A DNA stretch of 5,745 nucleotides from Actinomycetota bacterium (GTDB taxonomy: Bacteria > Actinomycetota > Actinomycetes > Streptosporangiales > Streptosporangiaceae). Below are positions 1 through 5,542 of the stretch, one piece after another. The DNA is taken from NCBI GenBank assembly GCA_003140115.1, contig PLIQ01000423.1, positions 839 to 6,583 on the forward strand, written 5' to 3'. Below the pieces are notes generated by a model. The model saw nothing but the letters and a program-made list of their open reading frames with translations, searched no databases and was not told the DNA's origin. The position numbers and the translations under genes were made by a program. Positions within the stretch are counted from its first letter, which is position 1. Every line of letters begins with the position of its first letter.

Positions 1-580
1 GCGACTTGGCCCAGTTCACCATCAGCTGGGCGTACTGGGCGTTCGACGGTCCGGTGCTGAACGCGGTCGGGTTCTGCGCCGCGTTGAACAGAGCGTAGGC
101 GCCGTCGCCGTTGACGACCAGGGTGTGCTGCTGCATGAAGTACGGCTGGATCTGGTTCTGGGCCGAGGAGAACGAGTCGTTGACGATGATCACGTTGCCC
201 TGGGCCACGAGCTGGCGGGCAATGCCTAGCGAGGTCGCCGGGTCGCCCTTGTCGTTGTAGTTCGACAGCGCGAACTGGTGCCCGCACACGCTGTCATGCG
301 CGTTGAAGTAGTTGACCTCAATCACGGACTCGATCTGCGTCAGCGTCCCCGACGAGGCGGTCGGCCCGCTCAGCGGCTCGATATTCGCGATCTTGATCGG
401 GCCCGACGGGATGTTGGAGCACAGGGCCCCACCCGCCGAGGTGCCGCCCGTGGTGCCGCTAGTTGAGGAGCTACTCGAGGAGCCGCTCGAGCTGCACGCC
501 GCCACCCCCAGCACGAGCACCGTACCGACCACGATGGCTAGGAACCTGTGACGGGAACCATCCGTGCACGACTGCCCCAT
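1..580 (-). CDS. Branched-chain amino acid-type ABC transporter solute-binding lipoprotein (C-terminus cut by window edge)
   Basis: The first 193 residues of an exported solute receptor are present; the stop lies beyond base 1. The ATG at 580-578 has a strong Shine-Dalgarno, AAGGAG (592-587), six bases upstream. Residues 1-28 form a lipoprotein signal peptide: R10 and R12, a hydrophobic stretch at about 13-28, and the lipobox VAAC with Cys29 as lipidation site. A Ser/Gly/Thr-rich tether (about 30-51) follows. The mature domain then begins with PIKIANIEPLSGPTA (61-75), the first strand and ligand-pocket loop typical of the Leu/Ile/Val-binding (Peripla_BP_6-like) family. It continues with KGDPATSLGIARQLVAQ (111-127), the usual helix after the second strand. 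Cys54 and Cys99 could form a disulfide. By family, it sits on the outer face of the membrane and delivers a ligand to an ABC importer. The ligand could be an amino acid, amide, urea or aromatic acid, and cannot be named from sequence. No permease or ATPase of that importer is in the window. Divergent from the CoxE-like gene. Confidence 0.9.
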   Translation of the reverse strand, partial: MGQSCTDGSRHRFLAIVVGTVLVLGVAACSSSGSSSSSSTSGTTGGTSAGGALCSNIPSGPIKIANIEPLSGPTASSGTLTQIESVIEVNYFNAHDSVCGHQFALSNYNDKGDPATSLGIARQLVAQGNVIIVNDSFSSAQNQIQPYFMQQHTLVVNGDGAYALFNAAQNPTAFSTGPSNAQYAQLMVNWAKS

Positions 581-618
581 GTGTCGCTCCTTACGCGCCC
601 GTTCATGAATAGTCTCTA

Positions 619-647
619 ACCATAGCGTTCTTGGCGCAACACGTCGA
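619..647 (-). promoter_or_regulatory. Candidate promoter of the solute-binding lipoprotein gene
   Basis: Read on the minus strand, TCGACG (647-642) resembles a -35 box (TTGACA, four of six). TATGGT (624-619) resembles a -10 box (TATAAT, four of six), with a 17-base spacer. Transcription would start near 612 and leave a leader of about 32 bases containing the AAGGAG ribosome site. The boxes are only moderate matches; this is inference from pattern and position. Confidence 0.35.
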
Positions 648-660
648 TAACCATCAAAGT
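644..660 (-). promoter_or_regulatory. Operator-like 17-bp motif, copy 1 (pointing to the lipoprotein gene)
   Basis: On the minus strand this reads ACTTTGATGGTTATCGA. It matches 14 of 17 positions of the copy at 758-774 on the plus strand. The core has partial dyad symmetry (TNGAT, four bases, ATCNA), as expected for a dimeric regulator. It lies just upstream of and overlaps the proposed -35 box of the lipoprotein gene. The regulator is not identified. TTGAT/ATCAA-type palindromes are known for several MarR-family proteins, but that link is only a suggestion. Confidence 0.4.
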
Positions 661-697
661 TGCAGTTCATAACGATTTGCCTCAGCGTTACCATGCT

Positions 698-710
698 GGA
701 GGTGGCCTCC
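698..710. other. Small GC-rich hairpin in the divergent spacer
   Basis: GGAGG, three bases TGG, then CCTCC gives a perfect 5-bp stem. It lies between the two candidate promoters and is followed by no T-run on either strand, so it is not a standard terminator. Its role is unknown and it may be chance in GC-rich DNA. Confidence 0.2.
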
Positions 711-732
711 GAAGCCCTCGCGGGCGCTCAGG

Positions 733-762
733 TTGACCGCTCCACCCGGCTCTAAGTACTTT
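733..762 (+). promoter_or_regulatory. Candidate promoter of the CoxE-like gene
   Basis: TTGACC (733-738) matches five of six bases of a -35 box. With an 18-base spacer, TACTTT (757-762) fits the TAnnnT pattern of actinobacterial -10 boxes. The start site would fall near 769, about 55 bases before the ATG at 824. The operator-like motif 758-774 covers the -10 box and start site, a geometry that would suit repression. Inference only. Confidence 0.4.
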
Positions 763-774
763 GATAGTTGTCAA
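758..774 (+). promoter_or_regulatory. Operator-like 17-bp motif, copy 2 (pointing to the CoxE-like gene)
   Basis: Reads ACTTTGATAGTTGTCAA. It is the inverted partner of the motif at 644-660: the first eight bases are identical and 14 of 17 agree overall. It contains the quasi-palindrome TTGATAGTTGTCAA (761-774) with perfect TTGA/TCAA arms. It overlaps the proposed -10 box and start site of the CoxE-like gene. It stands in an A/T-richer island within GC-rich DNA, which makes a chance match less likely. Confidence 0.45.
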
Positions 775-804
775 GTTATTAACCTGACATGCGCCTGCGC
801 CCTC

Positions 805-822
805 GGAAGGTGACCGGTTACC
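805..822 (+). promoter_or_regulatory. Ribosome-binding site with long spacer and hairpin, CoxE-like gene
   Basis: GGAAGG (805-810) is the only Shine-Dalgarno-like run before the ATG at 824, but its 13-base spacing is longer than usual. The spacer holds the near-palindrome GGTGACCGGTTACC (809-822), which in RNA can pair five bases (one G-U) around a CCGG loop. Folding would either bring the Shine-Dalgarno close to the AUG or partly mask it. Function not demonstrated. Confidence 0.35.
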
Positions 823-823
823 C

Positions 824-2269
824 ATGCTTGCCGCCCTCGAAGGCATGATCACCGAGCTGCGCCAGATCGGCGTCCCGATCTCGTTGTCCGAGAAGATCGA
901 CGCGGTCCGGAGCCTCAACCACCTGCCGCTCGCCGACCGCGACGCCGTCAAGTCCGCCCTGCGCGCAGTGCTGGTCAAGAGCCACGATCACGAGCTCGCC
1001 TTTGACGCCCTCTTCGACCTCTACTTCTCCCCGGCCACCGGCGCGGAGCAGGACCCGGAGCAAGCCAGCCAGCCCAGCGCCGATGGCCAGCCCGGCACCG
1101 CCAACGGCCGACCCGGCGGGTCCGGCGGGTCCGGCGGGTCCGGGAGCGGCGGAGGCTCGATCGGGTCCCTCGATGACGCTGCCCTCACTGAGCTGCTGCT
1201 GGCCGCCCTGCGGGACGGCAACGACGTCATGCTGCGTGCCATCGCCGCCATGTTCGTGGACCGGCACGCCGCGATCGAGCCTGGCCGCCCGGTGGCCGGC
1301 ACCTACTACGTGTTCCGCACGCTGCGCGCCGTGGACCCCGACCGGCTGCTGGCCCGGCTGGTCGACGGCTCAGAGCAGGCCGCGGACGATACGGGGTTGC
1401 TCCGTCGGCTCCAGCTCGAGGGGTACGAGGCCCAGGTGCAGCGGTTCCGCCTGGCCGTCGAGGCCGAGGTGCGCCGGCGTCTGGTGGACGACCGCGGCGC
1501 CGCGGCCGTGGCCCGCACCCTGCGCCGGCCGCTGCCCGAGGACGTCGACTTCCTGACCTCCTCCCGCGAGCAGATCGTCGCCATGCGCAGCGTGATCGAC
1601 CCGCTGACGCGCCGGCTGGCCGGCCGGCTAGCCGCCAAGCGGCGCCACCGCCGGCGCGGCGCGCTGGATTTCCGGCGCACGATACGCGAGTCGCTGAGCT
1701 CCGGGGGAGTGCCGGTGGAGCCGGTGTTCCGTAAGCCCCGGCCGTCCAAGCCCGAGCTGTTCGTGCTGGCCGACATCTCGGGTTCGGTCTCCACCTTCGC
1801 GGCGTTCACCCTGCAGCTCATGTTCGCCTTGCGTTCGCAGTTCTCCCGGGTGCGCAGCTTCGTGTTCGTCGACGGCATCGACGAGGTGACCGACGTCCTG
1901 CAGAAGGCGCCGGACGTCATCGACGCCACCCGGCACATCAACGCCACGGGCAGCGGCGTGTGGCTAGACGGCCGTTCGGACTACGGCCACGCGCTCGAGT
2001 CGTTCTGGGATCAGTGGGGTGAGCAGGTGCGCCGCCGTACCACCGTCATCGTGCTCGGCGATGCCCGGACCAACTATCACGATCCGGCCGAGCGCGTCCT
2101 GAAGGCCGTCCAGGCCAGGGCCGCCCACCTGTTCTGGCTGAATCCCGAGCCGAAGGCCGCCTGGGACAGCGGCGACTCGGTCATGGCCAGATACCAGCCC
2201 TACTGCGACGCCGTGCACGAGTGCCGGAATATCCGCCAGCTCCGGCACTTCGTCGAGGAACTCGACTAG
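824..2269 (+). CDS. CoxE-like von Willebrand factor A domain protein
   Basis: This 481-residue protein belongs to the VWA CoxE-like family, of the type found with MoxR-class AAA+ ATPases. In CO dehydrogenase clusters such pairs are linked to assembly of the metal-containing enzyme. Likely cytoplasmic: no signal peptide or membrane segment. A helical N-terminal part (about 1-70) is followed by an acidic, Gln/Ala-rich linker and a Gly-Ser tract (98-112), then a charged, Arg-rich middle region (about 113-305). The VWA domain (about 311-445) has the MIDAS signature DISGS (317-321). It also has D386 or S385 near the third MIDAS position, where Thr is more common, and GDARTNYHD (412-420) with D413. 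The ending, WLNPEPKAAW, then a Tyr/Pro/Cys segment and a final helix, is typical of CoxE proteins. ATG 824 is the only start with a possible ribosome site. No MoxR partner or enzyme gene is next to it here, so the client is unknown. The symbol coxE is withheld because no CO dehydrogenase genes are seen. Confidence 0.9.
   Translation: MLAALEGMITELRQIGVPISLSEKIDAVRSLNHLPLADRDAVKSALRAVLVKSHDHELAFDALFDLYFSPATGAEQDPEQASQPSADGQPGTANGRPGGSGGSGGSGSGGGSIGSLDDAALTELLLAALRDGNDVMLRAIAAMFVDRHAAIEPGRPVAGTYYVFRTLRAVDPDRLLARLVDGSEQAADDTGLLRRLQLEGYEAQVQRFRLAVEAEVRRRLVDDRGAAAVARTLRRPLPEDVDFLTSSREQIVAMRSVIDPLTRRLAGRLAAKRRHRRRGALDFRRTIRESLSSGGVPVEPVFRKPRPSKPELFVLADISGSVSTFAAFTLQLMFALRSQFSRVRSFVFVDGIDEVTDVLQKAPDVIDATRHINATGSGVWLDGRSDYGHALESFWDQWGEQVRRRTTVIVLGDARTNYHDPAERVLKAVQARAAHLFWLNPEPKAAWDSGDSVMARYQPYCDAVHECRNIRQLRHFVEELD
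1113..1139 (+). repeat. Three tandem 9-bp units encoding a Gly-Gly-Ser linker
   Basis: The unit CCGGCGGGT occurs three times without change (1113-1121, 1122-1130, 1131-1139), and a degenerate fourth follows. It encodes GGS repeats in the flexible linker between the N-terminal part and the rest of the CoxE-like protein. The 9-bp unit keeps the frame, so copy-number change by replication slippage would only alter linker length. Confidence 0.8.
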
Positions 2270-2366
2270 CAAGATTCCAGCGCGCGCTCATTCGCATCTT
2301 CGTCACGCACCGTGCGGCAAGACGCGCTACCGGTAAGAGCTATGTGCCCGAAGCCCGTGCCGCACC

Positions 2367-2386
2367 AACTCTTGTTATGTAGAGTT
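2367..2386. promoter_or_regulatory. 20-bp inverted repeat upstream of the ABC exporter genes
   Basis: AACTCT, eight bases TGTTATGT, then AGAGTT forms a perfect 6-bp dyad in an A/T-richer patch about 85 bases before the ATPase start. It contains a TATGTA run (2376-2381) that could serve as a -10 box, but I see no convincing -35 box at the right distance. Its size suits an operator for a dimeric regulator of the GntR, PadR or TetR type, which often control exporters. No regulator gene is in the window. Confidence 0.4.
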
Positions 2387-2458
2387 AGTGCCCCGAGAGC
2401 TACTCGCCGGCCACCGCGACTTAGCTGGCCCTGCGATGCGGCTAGTGCGGTCGCGGCT

Positions 2459-2469
2459 GGAGAGGTGAG
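2459..2469 (+). promoter_or_regulatory. Ribosome-binding site deciding the ATPase start
   Basis: GGAG (2459-2462) lies seven bases before the ATG at 2470, within a purine-rich GGAGAGGTGAG. By contrast the in-frame ATG at 2626, where the conserved ATPase domain starts, has no Shine-Dalgarno at a normal distance; the closest run, GGAAGG at 2602-2607, is 18 bases away. This favours the longer protein. Confidence 0.55.
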
Positions 2470-3534
2470 ATGGTTGTCCTGCTCGCGGTCGTCGTGATCG
2501 GCGGCCTGGTGTGGCTGGCGCGGCTTAATCGCGGCGGCACGCGCACGGATCGCGCGCGCACGGACGGCGCCGGGCCGGGTTTGCCTGGCCGGCCGCTCGG
2601 CGGAAGGCGGGTCTCTCCCGCGCTGATGTCCCAGGGACGGATCGACGTCTGCGGGCTGACGAAGGAATACCGCGGCGTCAGGGCCGTCGATGACTTGTCG
2701 TTCACCGTGGAACCGGGCCGGGTTACCGGGTTCCTGGGCCCGAACGGTGCGGGGAAGACGACGACATTGCGGATGCTGCTCGATCTGGTCGAGCCGACCG
2801 CGGGAACGGCCACCATCGGCGGCGTCCGCTATGCGGACCTGGATCAGCCGATCCGGCGCGTCGGCGCGGTCCTCGAGGCGGGCGCGGCGCACAAGGACCG
2901 CACCGGGCGCGATCACTTGCGTATCGTCTGCCAGTCCGCGGGCATCCCGCTGGCGCGGGCGGACGAGGTGCTGGAGCTTGTCGGGCTCGGCATGGCCGCT
3001 AACCGGACGTTCCGGGGCTACTCCCTCGGCATGCGCCAGCGTCTGGGCGTCGCGGCGGCGCTGCTCGGAGACCCGCAGGTGCTGATCCTCGACGAGCCGG
3101 CCAACGGGCTGGACCCGGAGGGCATCCGGTGGATGCGCGACCTGCTCCGGACCCTGGCCGCGCAGGGCCGGACGATCCTGGTGTCCAGCCATCTGCTCGG
3201 GGAGATGGCGCAGCTCGCAGACGACCTGGTCATCGTCGCGGCCGGACGGCTGGCTGCCCAGGGAACGCTGGCGTCCGTGATCGGTTCAATCACATACCTG
3301 GGCCGGACCCTGGTGCGCACTCCCGAACTGGAAAAGCTCGCGGCCGTGCTTGGCGGCGACACGGTTGTCACGCCGGCCGGCGACGGCGGCGCGTACATCA
3401 CCGGGGCGGACGCGGTCGCGATCGGCGACGCCGCGCTGCGGGCAGGCGTGGTCATCCACCAGCTAGTCACACAGCTCCCTGACCTGGAAGCCGCATTCCT
3501 CGAGCTCACCGCGGGAAAGGCGGCGATCCGATGA
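2470..3534 (+). CDS. ABC-2 exporter ATP-binding protein with N-terminal membrane-segment extension
   Basis: This is the ATPase of a two-gene ABC exporter of the DrrA/BcrA/NatA (CcmA-like) class. It powers export of an unknown drug, lipid or peptide substrate by the permease that follows. Numbered from ATG 2470 (354 residues): Walker A GPNGAGKT (90-97); Glu136 at the usual Q-loop place (VLEAG), a substitution seen in this class; signature YSLGMRQR (184-191); Walker B VLILDEP (204-210) with catalytic Glu209; D-loop GLDPEG; switch His241 in VSSH. A C-terminal accessory region of roughly 90 residues follows. The usual family start would be Met53 (2626). The reading frame runs upstream without a stop, and residues 2-17 form a hydrophobic helix ending WLARLNR, then a Gly/Arg/Pro-rich linker (21-52). 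The better ribosome site supports the longer form, but a start at 2626 remains possible. The stop overlaps the next start as ATGA. Confidence 0.9.
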   Translation: MVVLLAVVVIGGLVWLARLNRGGTRTDRARTDGAGPGLPGRPLGGRRVSPALMSQGRIDVCGLTKEYRGVRAVDDLSFTVEPGRVTGFLGPNGAGKTTTLRMLLDLVEPTAGTATIGGVRYADLDQPIRRVGAVLEAGAAHKDRTGRDHLRIVCQSAGIPLARADEVLELVGLGMAANRTFRGYSLGMRQRLGVAAALLGDPQVLILDEPANGLDPEGIRWMRDLLRTLAAQGRTILVSSHLLGEMAQLADDLVIVAAGRLAAQGTLASVIGSITYLGRTLVRTPELEKLAAVLGGDTVVTPAGDGGAYITGADAVAIGDAALRAGVVIHQLVTQLPDLEAAFLELTAGKAAIR

Positions 3535-4430
3535 CCGCGCTGCTTGACAGCGTCGCCCTGGACCAGGCCGACGACACCGGGACCACCATGGTCCGCCTGA
3601 TCAGGGCCGAGTTCATGAAGGTCCGCACGACGAGTACCGGGTGGCTCTTTCTCACCGGTTTCATCGTGTTCACGGCGATGGCGCTCGCGATTAACGGGTT
3701 CGGCATTCACCATCAGCTTTACCCGCAGCAGGGCCTCGTCAGCCGGGCGCAGGCCGTCGCGCAGGTGGCGCAGGCCCGCTCTCCCGCGGGCGTGGCCGCG
3801 ATCGCCGCCAGCATGATGACCTCAGGGCAGCGCGTCGGCGTCCTGTTCGCGTTGCTCCTCGGGGTACTGGTCGTGACGAGCGAGTTCGCGAACCAGACGG
3901 CGGCCGTGACGTTCGTGACCGTTCCGCGCCGGACCACGGTCATTATGGCCAAGGTGGCTGCCGCGGCCTGCTGCGGAGCGCTGTTCTGGCTGGTGGGCAC
4001 CGTCATCGCGGCGGTGAGCACGCCGCTGTTCCTGTACAGCCAGCACGTCAGCACGTCACTAGCCGGATGGTCCGTGAGCCGTTCGGTGCTGCTGAACTTG
4101 GTCGCGTTCGTCGCCTGGGGCGTCTTCGGGCTCGGTCTCGGCGCGGTGCTGCGCAGCCAGCTCGTCTCCGTCATCGCCGCGATAGCCGTGTACGTGGGCA
4201 GTTTCGGCACCGAACTCGTCTTCACCGCGCTCTACAACTCCTTCCACCAGGGCTGGATGCTCGGGGCGCCGGTCATCGGCCCCGCGGTCGCCTCGGAGGT
4301 CATGACCACCTCCGGGCCGGCCTTCCCGTACGCCCCGCCCGGGTGGGTCGGCGGGGTCTTCATAATCGGATACACAGTGACTCTCGTCGCTGGCGGAGTC
4401 GTCCTGACCAAGCGGCGCGACGTGATCTGA
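3531..4430 (+). CDS. ABC-2 type exporter permease
   Basis: This is the 299-residue membrane subunit that pairs with the preceding ATPase; two copies would form the translocation path in the cytoplasmic membrane. Six hydrophobic segments are visible at about 37-57, 102-116, 142-166, 184-206, 211-232 and 272-292. After the second comes SEFANQTAAVTFVTVPRRT (117-135), followed by an Ala-rich segment beginning with Lys141. This is the conserved E-x(n)-T-x(n)-P-R-R pattern of ABC-2 permeases, on the cytoplasmic side. The protein ends with a positive TKRRDVI tail, as usual for these proteins. The start ATG 3531 overlaps the ATPase stop by four bases, which implies translational coupling and equal subunit supply. 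Met20 (3588), giving MVRLIRAEFMK, is where many relatives begin and is an alternative start without a clear ribosome site. Substrate cannot be told; antibiotic or self-resistance export is only a family-level possibility. Confidence 0.9.
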   Translation: MTALLDSVALDQADDTGTTMVRLIRAEFMKVRTTSTGWLFLTGFIVFTAMALAINGFGIHHQLYPQQGLVSRAQAVAQVAQARSPAGVAAIAASMMTSGQRVGVLFALLLGVLVVTSEFANQTAAVTFVTVPRRTTVIMAKVAAAACCGALFWLVGTVIAAVSTPLFLYSQHVSTSLAGWSVSRSVLLNLVAFVAWGVFGLGLGAVLRSQLVSVIAAIAVYVGSFGTELVFTALYNSFHQGWMLGAPVIGPAVASEVMTTSGPAFPYAPPGWVGGVFIIGYTVTLVAGGVVLTKRRDVI

Positions 4431-4503
4431 CTGGGGTCGCACGAGCGCTGACCCGACGGTCGCGTCTTTCGCTGCTGGACGGTCGTGGGCATCGTCAACG
4501 GCT

Positions 4504-4528
4504 AAGGAAAGGAAGAAGATCCTTTTTT
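4504..4528 (+). terminator. Terminator-like hairpin after the ABC exporter genes
   Basis: AAAGGA (4508-4513), loop AGAAGA, then TCCTTT (4520-4525) gives a perfect 6-bp stem, extendable with two G-U pairs and an A-U pair. It is followed by the rest of a six-T run (4523-4528). It sits 78 bases after the permease stop and before the 3' end of the converging VOC gene. The stem is poorer in GC than most intrinsic terminators, and the T-run is partly used in the stem, so strength is uncertain. Confidence 0.4.
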
Positions 4529-4565
4529 GGACCGAACGGGCCGTGGTGACTGCCGCCAGATGAGG

Positions 4566-5495
4566 TTACGGGACCTCAGGCAGCGTGTCGGTAGTGAAGA
4601 AGTAAGGGGCGCCGAAGCAGTCGTCCGGACTCGCGGCCAGCAGGCCGGGCCGGGGCCGGGCGGTCCTGATGCTCTTCTTGTCCAGCCACGCTTGCGCCGA
4701 GTCCAGGTCGCGCACGCTGAACGTGATGCCGTAGATCATGTTGCCCCAGCGCGCGACGTGCTGGCCCAGCGGGGATTCCGCGTCCAGCGGCTGAGCCAGC
4801 TGCAGCAGGCCGTCACCCAGCTGGACCAGCTGGTAGCGGAACTGGTCGGCGTCGTCGACGCCGCTGGCCACCGGGATGGCCCCGATCCGCTCGACGTAGG
4901 TCTGGCTGGCCGCGTCGAGGTCCTTGACCCCGAGCGTCACGTAGGCCAGGCCCTTGATGCCCAGCGGATGGCCGATCTCCCACATCTTGACCTGCGAGGA
5001 CCAGGTCTCGAGCAGCCGGGGGTCGTTCCGCATGTCCACCTTGCAGAGCTCGGCCATGAGGCCGTACATGTCCCGCGGGCTCGGGTAGAAGTACGTCATC
5101 GATTCCTCGATGTGGTCCAGCTTGCCGCCGCCCGGCGCGCCGATGTAGACGCCCTGCTCGATCAGGTGGTTGCCGAGGCCGACCAGGTCGTCGACCTTGT
5201 ACCCGACCGAGTGCAGATGCCGGCCGAACTTGGTGTAGAACTTGCCCACCGGCTTGGTCGGGTCGGCGGGCATGTTGGGCGCCATGGTCTCGATGCACAG
5301 GTCGCTGACCAGCAGCAGCCCCGCCCACCGGTCCTCGACCGGCAGGAAGTTGGGCTCGTCCACGCCCATGTACATCAGGCCGCCGAACACGTCCTCGTAG
5401 AACCGGTTGAGGGCGGGCACGTCGTCCGTCATGTGCACGGAGTGGATCATGATGCCGATGCCGTAGTCCCCGGTCTTCCGCACGATCTTCTTCAT
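4566..5495 (-). CDS. Two-module VOC (glyoxalase/dioxygenase superfamily) protein
   Basis: A 309-residue cytoplasmic protein of the vicinal oxygen chelate fold, with two modules (about 13-152 and 180-305). The first starts GIMIHSVHMTDDVPALNRFY, the strand-helix pattern of VOC domains. It keeps candidate metal ligands: His18 or His21, Glu69 (CIETM), His95 (HLHSVGYKVDDL) and Glu149 (LMAEL). The second begins GLAYVTLGVKDLDAASQTY and contains YGITFSVRDLDSAQAWL. At matching places it has Tyr/Val, Gln232 and Tyr/Gly, so it looks non-metal-binding. Members include glyoxalases, epimerases and extradiol dioxygenases. Extradiol enzymes usually carry the metal in the second module, which argues against that role. 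The start ATG 5495 has a weak GGGGA ribosome site four bases upstream; Met16 is an alternative. It lies 47 bases after the acyl-CoA dehydrogenase gene on the same strand. Likely role: acyl-CoA or organic acid catabolism, reaction unknown. Confidence 0.85.
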   Translation of the reverse strand: MKKIVRKTGDYGIGIMIHSVHMTDDVPALNRFYEDVFGGLMYMGVDEPNFLPVEDRWAGLLLVSDLCIETMAPNMPADPTKPVGKFYTKFGRHLHSVGYKVDDLVGLGNHLIEQGVYIGAPGGGKLDHIEESMTYFYPSPRDMYGLMAELCKVDMRNDPRLLETWSSQVKMWEIGHPLGIKGLAYVTLGVKDLDAASQTYVERIGAIPVASGVDDADQFRYQLVQLGDGLLQLAQPLDAESPLGQHVARWGNMIYGITFSVRDLDSAQAWLDKKSIRTARPRPGLLAASPDDCFGAPYFFTTDTLPEVP

Positions 5496-5542
5496 GTCGT
5501 CCCCAATCTCGCTCTGGCGCGGGCGCTTGGCAGGGCAGCGGC

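Noticed and set aside
312..551. A 79-codon plus-strand frame within the lipoprotein gene
   Set aside because: Antisense to the signal peptide and first domain of a clearly recognised lipoprotein; no domain or ribosome site support.
1306..1947. A 213-codon minus-strand open frame inside the CoxE-like gene
   Set aside because: Ser/Arg/Thr-rich shadow translation of a well-supported gene, with no recognisable domain.
2306..2316. Short palindrome CGCACCGTGCG after the CoxE-like gene, considered as a terminator
   Set aside because: Only one base separates the arms, so the RNA stem would be very short, and no T-run follows.
2312..2497. A 61-codon plus-strand frame in the spacer before the exporter genes
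   Set aside because: Arg/Pro/Ala/Ser composition without a domain, no clear ribosome site, and it runs into the ATPase gene in another frame.
2541..2564. Two copies of GCGCACGGA spaced by 15 bases
   Set aside because: They encode the TD-RA-RTD part of the ATPase linker in frame; too short and GC-biased to treat as a separate element.
2266..3192. A 308-codon open frame on the minus strand opposite the exporter ATPase
   Set aside because: Its product is low-complexity, rich in Arg/Pro/Ala/Gln and matches no family I know. The opposite strand encodes a complete ATPase with all motifs, so this is a GC-rich antisense shadow.
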